Shown: positions 25,979-36,022, counted from the stretch's first letter. The stretch is 64,000 nt of DNA from an uncultured Flavobacteriaceae bacterium (GCA_937944485.1 CALDYU010000007.1:87636-151635); one strand, 5' to 3'. Made by a program: numbers and translations. The notes: generated by a model from the sequence alone, not told the origin.

Positions 25979-27028
25979 TTATATAATTAACATCGCATCA
26001 CCGTACGAGTAATACTTATATTGTTCTAGAATAGCTTCTTTATAGGCTTTTTTCATTAAATCATGACCCATAAAGGCTGATACCATCATCAATAAGGTAG
26101 ATTTAGGTAAATGAAAATTAGTAATCATTGCATTTGCTATGCTAAATTCATACGGCGGGAAAATAAACTTGTTTGTCCAACCATCATAAGTATTCAGCGT
26201 TTGCTGCGACGATACTGCACTTTCTAAACCACGCATTACGGTTGTACCGACCGCACAAATTCTTCTTTTGTTTGCTTTCGCCTTATTGACAATTTCTGTA
26301 GCTCTTTCTTCGATTATCAATTCTTCACTGTCCATTTTGTGCTTGGACAAATCTTCTACTTCAACCGGATTAAAAGTACCCAGACCAACGTGTAAGGTAA
26401 GTTCTGCAAAATCAACCCCTTTTATTTCTAGGCGCTTTAATAAGTGTTTCGAAAAATGAAGTCCCGCAGTAGGAGCAGCAACGGCTCCTTCGTGCTTTGC
26501 ATAAATTGTTTGGTAACGATCTTCATCTTCTGGTTCTACATCTCTTTTAATATATTTAGGCAATGGTGTTTGTCCAAGTTCCTTTAATTTTCTTCGGAAA
26601 TCAAGATAAGAGCCATCATATAAAAAACGAAGTGTTCTACCTCTTGAAGTTGTATTATCGATAACCTCAGCTACTAAAGATTCGTCTTCACCGAAATAAA
26701 GTTTATTTCCAATTCTTATTTTACGGGCAGGATCTACAAGTACATCCCAAAGACGTTGTTCTTCGTTTAACTCTCGAAGTAAAAAAACTTCAATACGGGC
26801 TCCAGTTTTTTCTTTATTTCCATATAAACGTGCAGGAAATACCTTTGTATTATTAATAACCATTATATCATCTTCCTCAAAATAATCGATAAGATCTTTG
26901 AACATTTTGTGTTCAATCTTACCTGTTTCTCGGTGTATGACCATTAGTTTAGACTCATCTCTGTGCTCTGCTGGGTATTCTGCTAGTAGATTCTCAGGAA
27001 GCTCAAAACTGAAGTTTGATAATTTCAT
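25979..27028 (-). CDS. queA: S-adenosylmethionine:tRNA ribosyltransferase-isomerase
   Basis: Moves the ribosyl part of SAM onto 7-aminomethyl-7-deazaguanine in tRNA during queuosine synthesis. The N-terminus [25 protein letters not shown] and the central AAPTAGLHF and LHVGLGTF motifs are diagnostic. 349 aa. A promoter (27091-27122) precedes it. Its leader carries a small hairpin (TAGCAAcgacaTTGCTA on the minus strand). Confidence 0.96.
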   Translation of the reverse strand: MKLSNFSFELPENLLAEYPAEHRDESKLMVIHRETGKIEHKMFKDLIDYFEEDDIMVINNTKVFPARLYGNKEKTGARIEVFLLRELNEEQRLWDVLVDPARKIRIGNKLYFGEDESLVAEVIDNTTSRGRTLRFLYDGSYLDFRRKLKELGQTPLPKYIKRDVEPEDEDRYQTIYAKHEGAVAAPTAGLHFSKHLLKRLEIKGVDFAELTLHVGLGTFNPVEVEDLSKHKMDSEELIIEERATEIVNKAKANKRRICAVGTTVMRGLESAVSSQQTLNTYDGWTNKFIFPPYEFSIANAMITNFHLPKSTLLMMVSAFMGHDLMKKAYKEAILEQYKYYSYGDAMLII

Positions 27029-27090
27029 AATTGGAAAGAATTGATTTCTGTAATTTGTTATAGCAATGTCGTTGCTATTTTTTAAGCGAG

Positions 27091-27122
27091 CAAATATACG
27101 ATTTGCAGATAGGGGATGTCAA
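27091..27122 (-). promoter_or_regulatory. predicted promoter of queA
   Basis: The minus strand has TTG at 27122-27120 and TATATTTG at 27098-27091, 21 bp apart, matching the Bacteroidota consensus. A leader hairpin with stem TAGCAA/TTGCTA lies just downstream (about 27061-27077); without a T-run on this strand it is not a terminator. Confidence 0.5.
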
Positions 27123-27144
27123 GTAAAATGGTAATTAAATAGTA

Positions 27145-28374
27145 TTATTCTTCTTTGACTATAAATTGAAGATGCTGAAGGTCTTTCCAATAATCAGGGT
27201 ACGATTTAGAAACTACGTGCGCATCATTTATTGTTATTGAAGTTTTTAACGCTAACGGAGCGAATGCCATTGCCATTCGATGATCGTTATAGGTATCAAT
27301 GGCCACATTCGGTTTAATACTTAATGCAGGTGCTAACTTCAGATCTTTATCGGTGACCGCAACTTTACCGCCTAATTTAGTTAACTCAATTCGCAGAGCT
27401 TCTAGGCGATCTGTTTCCTTTATTTTAAGTGTATGCAGTCCTGTTAGATGACAACCGATACCTAACCCCATACAAGTAACCGCAATAGTTTGGGCAATAT
27501 CAGGAGCATTTTCAAGAGCACAATTGAAAGTTTGCCTTTGAGTCTTTGCAACTTTCCTCAAAAGAATACTTGTTTCGGTATAGGTGGTACTAACGCCAAA
27601 TTCTTGATATATATGAGCTAAGATGCTATCTCCTTGAAGGCTATTCTCCTTATAGGATGATAGTTTAATTTCAGTACCGATTTCTGAAAGTGCGACAATA
27701 CTATAAAAATAAGAAGCCGAACTCCAATCTGATTCTACCACTAATTCAACTGCATCAACATCCTTTTTAGGTTTAACTTGAATTAATTGGCCCTCAAAAG
27801 TACTTTCAACTCCAATTTCTTCGAGAAGGGCAAGCGTCATTTTAATATACGGAACCGAAGTAATTTTACCTATTAATTCTAATTCAAGTCCGTTAACAAG
27901 ATTTGGCCCAATAAGTAATAAAGATGAAATATATTGACTACTAATATTTGCAGGAAGGCTAACTTTATGTGTTGTTAGCATTTTTCCTTTAATGCGAAGT
28001 GGCGGATACCCTTCATTATGTTCGTAGCTAATACTTGCGCCTAAACTTCTCAGGGCATCAACGAGTACTTTGATAGGCCTTTCTGTCATACGTTGAGACC
28101 CTGTTAAAATGACTTCCTTACCATTTTGAGAAGCAAAATAGCTTGTCAAAAAACGCATAGCCGTTCCAGCATGGTGAATATCCACTTCTCCAGTACTAAT
28201 TTGGAGTCCCTTTTGCATGACCATTGCATCATCTGAATTGGACAGATTCTTTATTGAAATATTAGGAAATAATGCCTGTAGGAGTAGCAGTCGATTGGAC
28301 TCGCTTTTTGAGCCCGTGATTCGAATGTTTGCATTAAGGCACTTATTTGCAGGACCCGTAAGATATATATTCAA
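27145..28374 (-). CDS. aroA: 3-phosphoshikimate 1-carboxyvinyltransferase (EPSP synthase)
   Basis: Sixth step of the shikimate pathway. Motifs: GSKSESNRLLLL near residue 22 (shikimate phosphate binding), GTAMRFLTSYFA near 85, and NDHRMAMAFAPLAL near 375. 409 aa, about normal. It stands apart from the aromatic operon at 34.7-39 kb that uses its product chorismate. The upstream 90 bp contain a small CCCCTTAA/TTAGGGG hairpin without a T-run. Confidence 0.95.
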   Translation of the reverse strand: MNIYLTGPANKCLNANIRITGSKSESNRLLLLQALFPNISIKNLSNSDDAMVMQKGLQISTGEVDIHHAGTAMRFLTSYFASQNGKEVILTGSQRMTERPIKVLVDALRSLGASISYEHNEGYPPLRIKGKMLTTHKVSLPANISSQYISSLLLIGPNLVNGLELELIGKITSVPYIKMTLALLEEIGVESTFEGQLIQVKPKKDVDAVELVVESDWSSASYFYSIVALSEIGTEIKLSSYKENSLQGDSILAHIYQEFGVSTTYTETSILLRKVAKTQRQTFNCALENAPDIAQTIAVTCMGLGIGCHLTGLHTLKIKETDRLEALRIELTKLGGKVAVTDKDLKLAPALSIKPNVAIDTYNDHRMAMAFAPLALKTSITINDAHVVSKSYPDYWKDLQHLQFIVKEE

Positions 28375-28466
28375 AATGCAATGTTCTTTTGGTAGTTTTA
28401 AATACTAAGAGTCCGTAAATAAAAACATTCCACATGACCCCCTAAAATTAAGGGGTAAAGATAACA

Positions 28467-28793
28467 CTATTTCAACTTTTTGTTATTGTGATGCCGGTCG
28501 TGGTCGCGCTTTGTTTTTAGGTCTAGCTTTGTATCAAATGACTCTTGTAAATCAATACCTGTTTGATTAGCTAAACAAAGTACAACGAAAAGAACGTCAG
28601 CAAGTTCTTCTCCTAAATCTTGGTCTTTATCTGATTCTTTTTCGCTTTGTTCACCATACCTTCTTGCAATAATGCGAGCAACTTCACCAACTTCTTCAGT
28701 AAGTTGAGCCATATTGGTCAATTCATTGAAATAACGAACCCCGTGTTCTTTAATCCAAACATCAACAGCTTTTTGAGCATTTTGTATATTCAT
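28467..28793 (-). CDS. MazG-like nucleotide pyrophosphohydrolase
   Basis: 108 aa all-alpha NTP pyrophosphatase, single domain. Metal-binding acids are seen in LTEEVGEVARIIARRYGE (ExxE) and GEELADVLFVVLCLA (ExxD). Small MazG-type enzymes hydrolyse unwanted or damaged dNTPs. It lies 4 bp after the DUF3857 gene at 28798, so the two are probably co-transcribed. Confidence 0.88.
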   Translation of the reverse strand: MNIQNAQKAVDVWIKEHGVRYFNELTNMAQLTEEVGEVARIIARRYGEQSEKESDKDQDLGEELADVLFVVLCLANQTGIDLQESFDTKLDLKTKRDHDRHHNNKKLK

Positions 28794-28797
28794 TAAA

Positions 28798-30747
28798 TTA
28801 GATTTTGGACAAAACTACTTTTTCCGATTGTTTTTCTATCACTTGTCGGTAAAATTCTTGAAGTGCCTCATAGTACTCGTTTCCAATTAAAGACTTATTG
28901 AAAGTTATGCTTGAAGATAATTGAATTGCTCCTCCCTTTTCAGATATGTTGTATTTAAAATTGCCCATTTTATTAGGTAAAGCGAAAACCGTATTTTCAG
29001 GTAAGTTTTCAATCTTATACCCCTCTGGAACGGCTATTTTAACAATAAATCTATCTTCCCATGGATATCCAAAATCAACTGGAAATTCTCGTTTTTTAGA
29101 TTTAAATGGTGACTCATCTGTTGCTAGATAAAATAAAGGTGAAAAATACAATTTACTACTTGTTTCTTCAATACAATCTTCTTTTACAATATCGAATGAT
29201 TGTCCTAATGGTTTTGCAGTATCATTCTGATTTGAGATTTGAAAATTAGAAATTTCTACTCCATCATAATTTTTTTCTAATTCTTCTAAATATTTGTCTT
29301 CGGTATTATCAGCAAATCTTTTGCGTAATAACATGGCATAATAATTAGAAAAACGTTGTTTACTAACCCCTTCAATAGAGCCGTCATCAGTTAAACTAAC
29401 ATCGAGCATACTTGTTTCTATCGACTTTTTTTGCGGCATTAAATCTACCATATCAGAAGAACCATCTTTTGCCACAACGCGACCTAACCAATTTAGGGCC
29501 CTCATGGGCAAAACATTCGTAGAACTAAAACTTTCAGTTGCGTCTATGTGTTCATAGCTATCTCCATTTTTAATACCCGCAATTACATAATTAAACCCAT
29601 CTAAAGTAGGGAACAGGGAGATACCATTATCACGCGTACTTAACATTATAGGGTAAGCATCTAAACCCGCATGTTTTAACATTGCCACTAACATAAGATT
29701 TATATCTGCCGTATTTCCGGTGCCATCTTTATAGGCTTTTTTAACGCCTTCGTCTGTCCCAACGCCACGTTTTTTATTCCACTTTACTTTTTTCTTCACA
29801 AAACTTAAAACCGTTTGAATTTTTTTCTTATTATCCACAACACCAGCGAGCGCGGCATCAAGATCATCTTCAAAATATTTTGACCGCTTTAATTCCGTAC
29901 CGAAAGCATCGCTTTTATAGACAGTCTCCACTACGTTCTCCCAAGTTTGAGCATAGTTTTGATAAGCACGACCTGGTATTTGAAGGGATACGATTTCAAA
30001 ATTTACACCTGCGCGATAATTATCAATATTAGAGACAAAACTTTCATCTTTCATTGCGGGAATATTCGAAAGGTCATAAGACGTAATAATATTTTTAGTG
30101 CTTAACCTAGAATTTGTTTCACTGGTCGTTTTAGCGTTTAGCAGTAAAAAACCTTTTTGACGCTGATTGAACTTGAAATAGTCTATAATTGACATTGAGG
30201 CCTTTATCTTTTTAATAGGAATGGCCTCTTGAAATCGAAATTCATCGATACTTTGAATATAGGGTGAAGAGATTTTATACTTGTACTCTAAAACACAGCC
30301 TTCTTTCACATTAGGCATAGTTATCTTAGTTTGATTTAAGGTCTTAGAATACTCTGATTTAAAAATGCCTGATTTCTCCAGTTTGGTTTCAACCATGGCA
30401 CCATTTTCCATCGTATAAGTAATTCCTTTTATACCCGATACCATCTCTTTATTTCCTCCGGAACCTTTGCTCAGGTTTATTATTTCAGTTGCATAGTCAA
30501 AACCGTTCTTATCGTATATTTTGACCCGTTCGTGAATTTCAGTTATTAAATCTAATCCTGTTGAGGTATTATAAACATAATAACTTCTTCTATTTTTTAG
30601 CAAATATGCGGCTACGGCAGAGGTATCATTAGGGTACACTTTTTCGTTTACCTCAGCCTCAGACACCTTACCGAATTTAAAATCTTGGGCCGAAATGATA
30701 GTTGTAAAACATAAAATAAAAATCAGTGTAATCTTACTTTTATACAT
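28798..30747 (-). CDS. DUF3857/transglutaminase-like exported protein (paralogue 2)
   Basis: 649 aa with a Sec signal (MYKSKITLIFILCFTTIISAQ). An N-terminal DUF3857 beta-domain (about 30-250) is followed by a transglutaminase-like fold (about 285-400). The usual catalytic Cys region reads GTGNTADINLMLVAMLKHAG, with Ala-Asp where the sister protein has GDCKGL. So the nucleophile Cys appears missing here and the domain may be non-catalytic. A C-terminal domain follows. It lies 10 bp after its paralogue at 30758. Confidence 0.85.
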   Translation of the reverse strand: MYKSKITLIFILCFTTIISAQDFKFGKVSEAEVNEKVYPNDTSAVAAYLLKNRRSYYVYNTSTGLDLITEIHERVKIYDKNGFDYATEIINLSKGSGGNKEMVSGIKGITYTMENGAMVETKLEKSGIFKSEYSKTLNQTKITMPNVKEGCVLEYKYKISSPYIQSIDEFRFQEAIPIKKIKASMSIIDYFKFNQRQKGFLLLNAKTTSETNSRLSTKNIITSYDLSNIPAMKDESFVSNIDNYRAGVNFEIVSLQIPGRAYQNYAQTWENVVETVYKSDAFGTELKRSKYFEDDLDAALAGVVDNKKKIQTVLSFVKKKVKWNKKRGVGTDEGVKKAYKDGTGNTADINLMLVAMLKHAGLDAYPIMLSTRDNGISLFPTLDGFNYVIAGIKNGDSYEHIDATESFSSTNVLPMRALNWLGRVVAKDGSSDMVDLMPQKKSIETSMLDVSLTDDGSIEGVSKQRFSNYYAMLLRKRFADNTEDKYLEELEKNYDGVEISNFQISNQNDTAKPLGQSFDIVKEDCIEETSSKLYFSPLFYLATDESPFKSKKREFPVDFGYPWEDRFIVKIAVPEGYKIENLPENTVFALPNKMGNFKYNISEKGGAIQLSSSITFNKSLIGNEYYEALQEFYRQVIEKQSEKVVLSKI

Positions 30748-30757
30748 AATGGTTTTG

Positions 30758-32653
30758 TTATTTCTTTAAAACTAACTTTAGGTTATCCGTTTTTTTAATA
30801 GACCTTCGAAAATTTCGATAATCTCCGTACAAGTCCTTATCATAAAATCCCCTATATATTTGAATTTTACGGGTATACCTAAGTTCAGTATCATTTAATT
30901 TCTCCATTGTCATGTTATAGGTGCCGAAATCAGAGTTAATGGTGACATTTTCTGGTAGTTCATTCAATATATACCCTTCTGGAAGTTGGATAATAAATTC
31001 ATCTTCGTCTGTGTAGCCCCTAGCAATTTCAAAAGGAAGTTTTCGATTCCTGTATCGATCAGGTACAAAACTACTTGCGTTAAAAGCATTTGGTTTGAAC
31101 ATTAACTCTTCACCTATTTGGCTGGCGTAAGAGGAGCCCGAGATCTTAACATTCTCTATAAACTTGACATTTTCTTTATCATTATTAAAAACTGCTTTTT
31201 CAATTTTAAGACCATTTATATTATCCCAGTATTCTTTATAATATTCATCTTTTTTCTTATCTGTCATACTCTCGATAGAAGAATGTTGGTCATATTGAAT
31301 AGCCTGTGTTTGAATAATTACTTCACCTGCTAAATCACCTGATGCCGAAATTTTCATAACCGCTTTGGTAACTTGCAAATTTTCATCATTCAAATAGGCC
31401 TTTGTATGCTTAATTTTTCCTCCTTGGGGAGTAACTACCAATACATCACGGTCATCAGTAAAATCACTCAAAAATCCGAATGGAATTTGCTGGCTTGTGC
31501 ACTCTAACCAAATATCATCTGCTTCATTAGGTACATTTAGAATTACATGATTGCCTTGAATTGAGGCGAAGTCTTTAACCATGCCACGTTTTGTACTACC
31601 CGCATAAACGACACTGTAATAGGATTCAATACCTTGAGATTTTAAAAGAGCTTTAGTGTAATTCGTAAGACCTTTACAATCGCCATATTTCACTCGATCA
31701 ACTTCTTCGGCAGAAATTGGCTGCCACCCTCCAATACCCAGTTGTACCGAGATATACCTAGTATTGTCTTGAACGAATTTATATATACGCTTGATTTTTT
31801 CAACTTTATCTGTAACACCATCTAACTTTTGACTTACCAAATTAACCGTACTTTGCGGTAAGATGTCTCTATTCACTAATAGATTATCGTATTGCCATTG
31901 ACCCATTTCCTTCCAATTGGTAGCTGCACCATCTACCCCTTCTAAATGGAAACTATTTAGAGCTACCATTAATTGTGGTTCAAAACTATAAAATGAAGGG
32001 CTCATCATTTCTCGTTTTTGAGCACCTACATTAGTCATTTCATAACTAAGGTTAGCACCTTCTGAATAATTATCTATTGGGTATCCATCAAAATTTATTT
32101 CTTTTTTACGCCACTTTAGTCCGGCATTTATATTCATGGTAAAAACACTTCTTTCCGTACTTACCATATAATCATCAACTGGCATCCATTTTGGTAAAAA
32201 CGCTGTATTCGATGTGGTATAGGTATAAGAGAAATCTACCGTGTACGGATAAGAGGTTGGCGTATATCGGAATAATTTAATACGAGAATCACCATAAAGA
32301 ATACCACCATCTACAGCACTCACATCAAAAAAATCCTTTTTCTTAATCTTTTCTATCTCCTTACCATTTTCGTTATAAACCAAGGCCTCAATATTACTAA
32401 GTCTTGTGCCAGGGTCATAATAGGCGTAGGGTTTTATGGAGGATTCGCCTGCTTTTTTAAAGATGGTAATGACTCTACGTCGTGAAACCTGCATTTTATT
32501 TCTTGCGGTTATCTCCACCTTAGTTTCGTCTAAACGAACAACAGCATTGGCATTTAATTTTAGTTCTTCATCAATTAAGGCAGCAGAAAAATTATTTTGA
32601 GAAAAGGTAATTGAAGTACTACATAAAATACTTAGATAGAATAAAATGCGCAT
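30758..32653 (-). CDS. DUF3857/transglutaminase-like exported protein (paralogue 1)
   Basis: 631 aa with signal MRILFYLSILCSTSITFSQ. DUF3857 (about 35-260), then a transglutaminase domain in which VKYGDCKGLTNYTKALL carries the expected Cys nucleophile (about residue 327). The His is probably in SIQGNHVILNV and the Asp/Glu nearby. These proteins are common in Bacteroidota envelopes; substrates are unknown. Adjacent to the Cys-less sister at 28798, suggesting a duplicated pair with divided roles. Confidence 0.85.
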   Translation of the reverse strand: MRILFYLSILCSTSITFSQNNFSAALIDEELKLNANAVVRLDETKVEITARNKMQVSRRRVITIFKKAGESSIKPYAYYDPGTRLSNIEALVYNENGKEIEKIKKKDFFDVSAVDGGILYGDSRIKLFRYTPTSYPYTVDFSYTYTTSNTAFLPKWMPVDDYMVSTERSVFTMNINAGLKWRKKEINFDGYPIDNYSEGANLSYEMTNVGAQKREMMSPSFYSFEPQLMVALNSFHLEGVDGAATNWKEMGQWQYDNLLVNRDILPQSTVNLVSQKLDGVTDKVEKIKRIYKFVQDNTRYISVQLGIGGWQPISAEEVDRVKYGDCKGLTNYTKALLKSQGIESYYSVVYAGSTKRGMVKDFASIQGNHVILNVPNEADDIWLECTSQQIPFGFLSDFTDDRDVLVVTPQGGKIKHTKAYLNDENLQVTKAVMKISASGDLAGEVIIQTQAIQYDQHSSIESMTDKKKDEYYKEYWDNINGLKIEKAVFNNDKENVKFIENVKISGSSYASQIGEELMFKPNAFNASSFVPDRYRNRKLPFEIARGYTDEDEFIIQLPEGYILNELPENVTINSDFGTYNMTMEKLNDTELRYTRKIQIYRGFYDKDLYGDYRNFRRSIKKTDNLKLVLKK

Positions 32654-32736
32654 TTGGTTTGGTTTGGTAAGAACAAGTATAGTACAAAATCGATAATTTT
32701 CTTACAGATATTCGACGAAAAAACAAATAATCAAGA

Positions 32737-33189
32737 TTATTCCTTATTTCTAGTATCTATCATAATGGTAACCGGGCCGTCATTTAATAAATCAACCTTC
32801 ATATCGGCACCGAATATCCCTGTTTGTACTTTTTTGTTTATGTCAATTTGTAGTTGTTGTACAAATTTTTGGTATAGAGGAATCGCCACATCGGGTTTGG
32901 CCGATTTTAGATATGAAGGCCGATTTCCTTTTTTTGTAGATGCGTGCAATGTAAATTGACTTACAACTAGAGCCTCCCCATTTATTTCAAGTAGCGATCG
33001 ATTCATCACACCATCTTCATCATTAAAAATACGTAAATTAGCTATTTTATGAGTTAGCCAATTAATATCTTCCGCAGTATCTATTTCTTCAATTCCAACT
33101 AGAATTAATAGTCCTATATTAATTTTTGAAATTACTTTTTCTTCAACAGAAACACTAGCAGAGGTAACTCTTTGAATAACTACTCTCAT
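32737..33189 (-). CDS. dtd: D-aminoacyl-tRNA deacylase
   Basis: 150 aa. Removes D-amino acids and glycine wrongly attached to tRNA. N-terminal MRVVIQRVTSASV, central SQFTLHAS and the cross-subunit GPVT motif (NDGPVTIMID) near residue 140 are all present. The start overlaps the rsgA stop by 4 bases (ATGA), so translation is coupled. Confidence 0.96.
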   Translation of the reverse strand: MRVVIQRVTSASVSVEEKVISKINIGLLILVGIEEIDTAEDINWLTHKIANLRIFNDEDGVMNRSLLEINGEALVVSQFTLHASTKKGNRPSYLKSAKPDVAIPLYQKFVQQLQIDINKKVQTGIFGADMKVDLLNDGPVTIMIDTRNKE

Positions 33190-34139
33190 TTCTTTTCACC
33201 ATAAATATCGGTTCTATAATTTTCTTCCTCCCCAGAAATTATCTGCATATAACTCTTGTAACGACTCCAAGCAATTTCACCATTCTCAAGTGCCTCTTTA
33301 ATTCCACAACTTGGCTCATCAATATGTAAGCAATTATTAAATTTACAGTTTGATTTTAATTTAAAGAACTCTCTGAAATAATCACCTATTTCTGCTTTAT
33401 CCATAGCCACCATGCCGAACCCTTTTATTCCGGGGGTGTCAATTATTTTTGCGTCAAAACTCAAATCGTACATTTCGGCAAATGTTGTCGTGTGTTGTCC
33501 TTGTAAATGCAACCCAGAAATTTCTGAAGTTTTTATATCAAGACTAGGTTCTATGGCATTTACGAGGGTTGATTTTCCTGCACCAGAATGACCTGCAAAC
33601 ATGCTAGTTTTACCTTTCATCAGTGTCTTAACCTTATCGAGGTTCTTTTTTGTTACAGCCGATATTCCAATACATTCATAACCTATTTTTCGATATAAGG
33701 CCGCTAAGTATTTAATTTCTAGTAATTCCTTGTCATTGTACGTGTCGATTTTATTAAAAAGTAAGACTATGGGAATATCATAAGCCTCGGCGGTGGCCAG
33801 AAATCGGTCTATAAAAACAGGGTAGGTTTTCGGATTATTCAGGGTGACTAATAAAAAGACTTGATCAAGATTAGCTGCAATAATATGTGTTTGTTTGGAT
33901 AGATTTACCGATTTACGAATGATATAATTTTTTCGTTCTTCAATATTTGAAATCGTACCGACGGCCGTATCACCCAATAGTTCTAACTCAAATTTTACTT
34001 TATCACCAACAGCTATAGGGTTTGTACTTTTAATGCCTTGAATTCGAAACTTTCCTTTGATACGGCATTCATAAAAGTCGTTATCAGCTGTTTTCACGGT
34101 ATACCAACTTCCTGTAGATTTGTAAACAACTCCTTGCAT
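33186..34139 (-). CDS. rsgA: small-subunit biogenesis GTPase RsgA
   Basis: Circularly permuted GTPase acting in 30S subunit maturation. N-terminal OB fold (1-70), G4 NKID (about 125) before G1 GHSGAGKST (about 182), then DTPGIKGFG (G3). The C-terminal zinc ligands are in CKFNNCLHIDEPSCG. 317 aa. Coupled to dtd. Confidence 0.96.
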   Translation of the reverse strand: MQGVVYKSTGSWYTVKTADNDFYECRIKGKFRIQGIKSTNPIAVGDKVKFELELLGDTAVGTISNIEERKNYIIRKSVNLSKQTHIIAANLDQVFLLVTLNNPKTYPVFIDRFLATAEAYDIPIVLLFNKIDTYNDKELLEIKYLAALYRKIGYECIGISAVTKKNLDKVKTLMKGKTSMFAGHSGAGKSTLVNAIEPSLDIKTSEISGLHLQGQHTTTFAEMYDLSFDAKIIDTPGIKGFGMVAMDKAEIGDYFREFFKLKSNCKFNNCLHIDEPSCGIKEALENGEIAWSRYKSYMQIISGEEENYRTDIYGEKK

Positions 34140-34245
34140 AAAGGCTATGTTTATAATAATTCAATTAATAACAAAGAAACGACTTTCTTTTTTCAATAAA
34201 TGGCATTATTCTTGTAAACTGTAACTTCACTAAAACAAAATAATT

Positions 34246-34683
34246 ATGAAAAAATTACTTATTACGACATGTATTGTCCTCGCTGCGACTTTAGAGATGA
34301 GCGCCCAACAATTTAAAGTCATCACTAGTGTTGAATCAATAGTACCTAGTGGATTAGGAAGGTCTAGAATTGTAAACGCTTTAGAACAGAAAGATCACAA
34401 AGAATATACTAGTGTTCAAACAGAGGAAGATAATACTAGAAACAAATCGAAAAGAGCTGATATCAGGGTAAAAAACTTTGAAGAAACTAAACTCTTAAAC
34501 TTTTTCAATATTGGCGGTATCCGCTTTCAAAACATTGCTGCTAACGATGCTTTGTTAACTTCAATGCTAAATGATATGGTAGCAAATGGTTGGGAACTTG
34601 CATTTGTCACCAGTGCTGTAGAAAGCGCAGGAAAAGGAGATGCGAATGGTATTTTTATAACACGTTATATTTTTAAAAAGTAA
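34246..34683 (+). CDS. small exported protein with DUF4177-like C-terminus
   Basis: 145 aa. Sec signal MKKLLITTCIVLAATLEMSAQ, no lipobox. The C-terminal 40 residues (LTSMLNDMVANGWELAFVTS ... GIFITRYIFKK) resemble the short domain found in many small bacterial proteins in which a WEL segment is followed by a strand and a basic end. It stands alone between two minus-strand operons and has its own terminator. Function unknown. Confidence 0.7.
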   Translation: MKKLLITTCIVLAATLEMSAQQFKVITSVESIVPSGLGRSRIVNALEQKDHKEYTSVQTEEDNTRNKSKRADIRVKNFEETKLLNFFNIGGIRFQNIAANDALLTSMLNDMVANGWELAFVTSAVESAGKGDANGIFITRYIFKK

Positions 34684-34702
34684 TACAGATTTCTAATAAA
34701 TG

Positions 34703-34736
34703 AAAAACCCTCATACCTAGATGAGGGTTTTTTTTG
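34703..34736. terminator. intrinsic terminator, mainly plus strand
   Basis: AAAAACCCTCAT, a short loop, then ATGAGGGTTTTTTTT. The T-run follows the stem on the plus strand, ending the gene at 34246. The A-run on the other side would let it also stop the aromatic operon reading in from 34756. Confidence 0.88.
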
Positions 34737-34755
34737 TTTATAAATTAAAGGTGCG

Positions 34756-35838
34756 TTATGCCTTTACAATCTTGTTCTGATGATTGATAGATTCTTGGTG
34801 AATTGCCTTGAACATTTTAAGAACAAACTCTTCGCTTAGGCCTTTTGATTCTCCTTCCAAAATCATCTTACCTAAAATTTCATTCCATCGACTGGACTGT
34901 AAAACAGCTACATTTCTAGTTTTCTTCAATTTACCAATATTATCAGCAACCTTCATTCTTTTCCCCATCGTATCAATTAACTGGTTGTCTATAACATCAA
35001 TTTGAGCTCTTAATCCACTCAATTGGCTATTATATTCTTCCTCAGGATCTGATTCTTTTCTAATTTTCAAATCATTCATAATTTGAACTAATCTATCTGG
35101 AGTTACTTGTTGAGCAGCATCGCTCCAAGCATTATCAGGGTCATGATGTGTTTCTATCATTAGCCCATCGAAATTTAAATCTAAGGCCGTTTGAGATACG
35201 TCAAAAATCATATCGCGCTTACCTGTAATATGTGACGGATCGTTTATTAATGGCAAATCAGGAAACTTATTCTGAAACTCAATGGCCAGTTGCCATTCCG
35301 GAATATTTCTGTATTTCGACTTTTCATAGGTCGAAAAACCTCTATGAATCGCTCCTAATTTTTTAATCCCAGCCGTATGTAAACGTTCAATACCTCCTAG
35401 CCATAGTGCCAAATCAGGGTTTACTGGGTTCTTTACTAAAACAATCTTATCAGTACCTTTTAAAGCATCGGCCAATTCTTGCATGATAAACGGACTTACC
35501 GTTGATCGAGCACCAATCCAAAGTAAATCAATATCATGTTCTAAAGCCAATTCGACATGAGCTCTATTGGCTACTTCCGTGGCAGTTTTAAGTCCAGTTT
35601 CTTTCTTTACTTTTTGGAGCCATTTCAAACCTAAAGCACCAACGCCCTCAAAGTTTCCTGGTCGCGTTCTTGGCTTCCAGATACCAGCACGATAGTAGTT
35701 GACATCGGTATCTTTCAAGCTATGCGCTATTCCTAACACCTGTTCCTCGGTTTCTGCACTACATGGCCCTGCTATTACTAGTGGATGATTTAGTTTCATA
35801 TCATCCAACCATGTTCTCATTTCTTTTGTATTCTCCAT
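34756..35838 (-). CDS. bifunctional DAHP synthase / chorismate mutase
   Basis: 360 aa. The N-terminal part (1-265) is a type I-beta (KDOPS-like) 3-deoxy-7-phosphoheptulonate synthase: VIAGPCSAET, RAGIWKPRTRP, LVKNPVNPD, NDPSHITGKR and ETHHDP. The C-terminal 90 residues are an AroQ-type chorismate mutase (LRAQIDVIDNQLIDTMGKRMKVADNIGKLKK). The fusion puts the first aromatic step and the chorismate-to-prephenate step in one chain, a known route for feedback control. Last gene of the aromatic operon; it follows tyrA after a heptamer repeat. Confidence 0.95.
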   Translation of the reverse strand: MENTKEMRTWLDDMKLNHPLVIAGPCSAETEEQVLGIAHSLKDTDVNYYRAGIWKPRTRPGNFEGVGALGLKWLQKVKKETGLKTATEVANRAHVELALEHDIDLLWIGARSTVSPFIMQELADALKGTDKIVLVKNPVNPDLALWLGGIERLHTAGIKKLGAIHRGFSTYEKSKYRNIPEWQLAIEFQNKFPDLPLINDPSHITGKRDMIFDVSQTALDLNFDGLMIETHHDPDNAWSDAAQQVTPDRLVQIMNDLKIRKESDPEEEYNSQLSGLRAQIDVIDNQLIDTMGKRMKVADNIGKLKKTRNVAVLQSSRWNEILGKMILEGESKGLSEEFVLKMFKAIHQESINHQNKIVKA

Positions 35839-35944
35839 TACTTTGTTTTTGGGTGAAGAGCAAAAGGTGAAGGGTAAAGGTTTTCACCATCTTGCGTCCT
35901 CTTCTATTTAAATATTAATTGTTTTCTAATATCTCTTTTATATT

Positions 35945-36017
35945 CTCTTGTCTCTTGCCTCTTGCCTCTTGTCTCTTGTCTCTTGTCTCTTGTCTCTTGT
36001 CTCTTGTCTCTTGTCTC
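35945..36017. repeat. tandem heptamer repeat CTCTTGT
   Basis: Ten consecutive 7-bp units (CTCTTGT, with CTCTTGC in units 2 and 3) plus a partial CTC. It lies in the 184-bp gap between the tyrA stop and the DAHP synthase start inside the operon. On the minus strand (transcript sense) it reads GAGACAA repeated. Confidence 0.95.
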
Positions 36018-36022
36018 AAAAA

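Noticed and set aside
27061..27077. terminator on the plus strand (TAGCAA...TTGCTATTTTTT)
   Set aside because: No plus-strand gene lies upstream; the hairpin is in the queA leader on the minus strand, where no T-run follows.
28436..28456. terminator between the MazG-like gene and aroA
   Set aside because: The stem CCCCTTAA/TTAGGGG is not followed by a T-run on either strand.
35945..36017. possible CRISPR array
   Set aside because: The units are 7 bp and directly adjacent, with no spacers; no cas gene is near.
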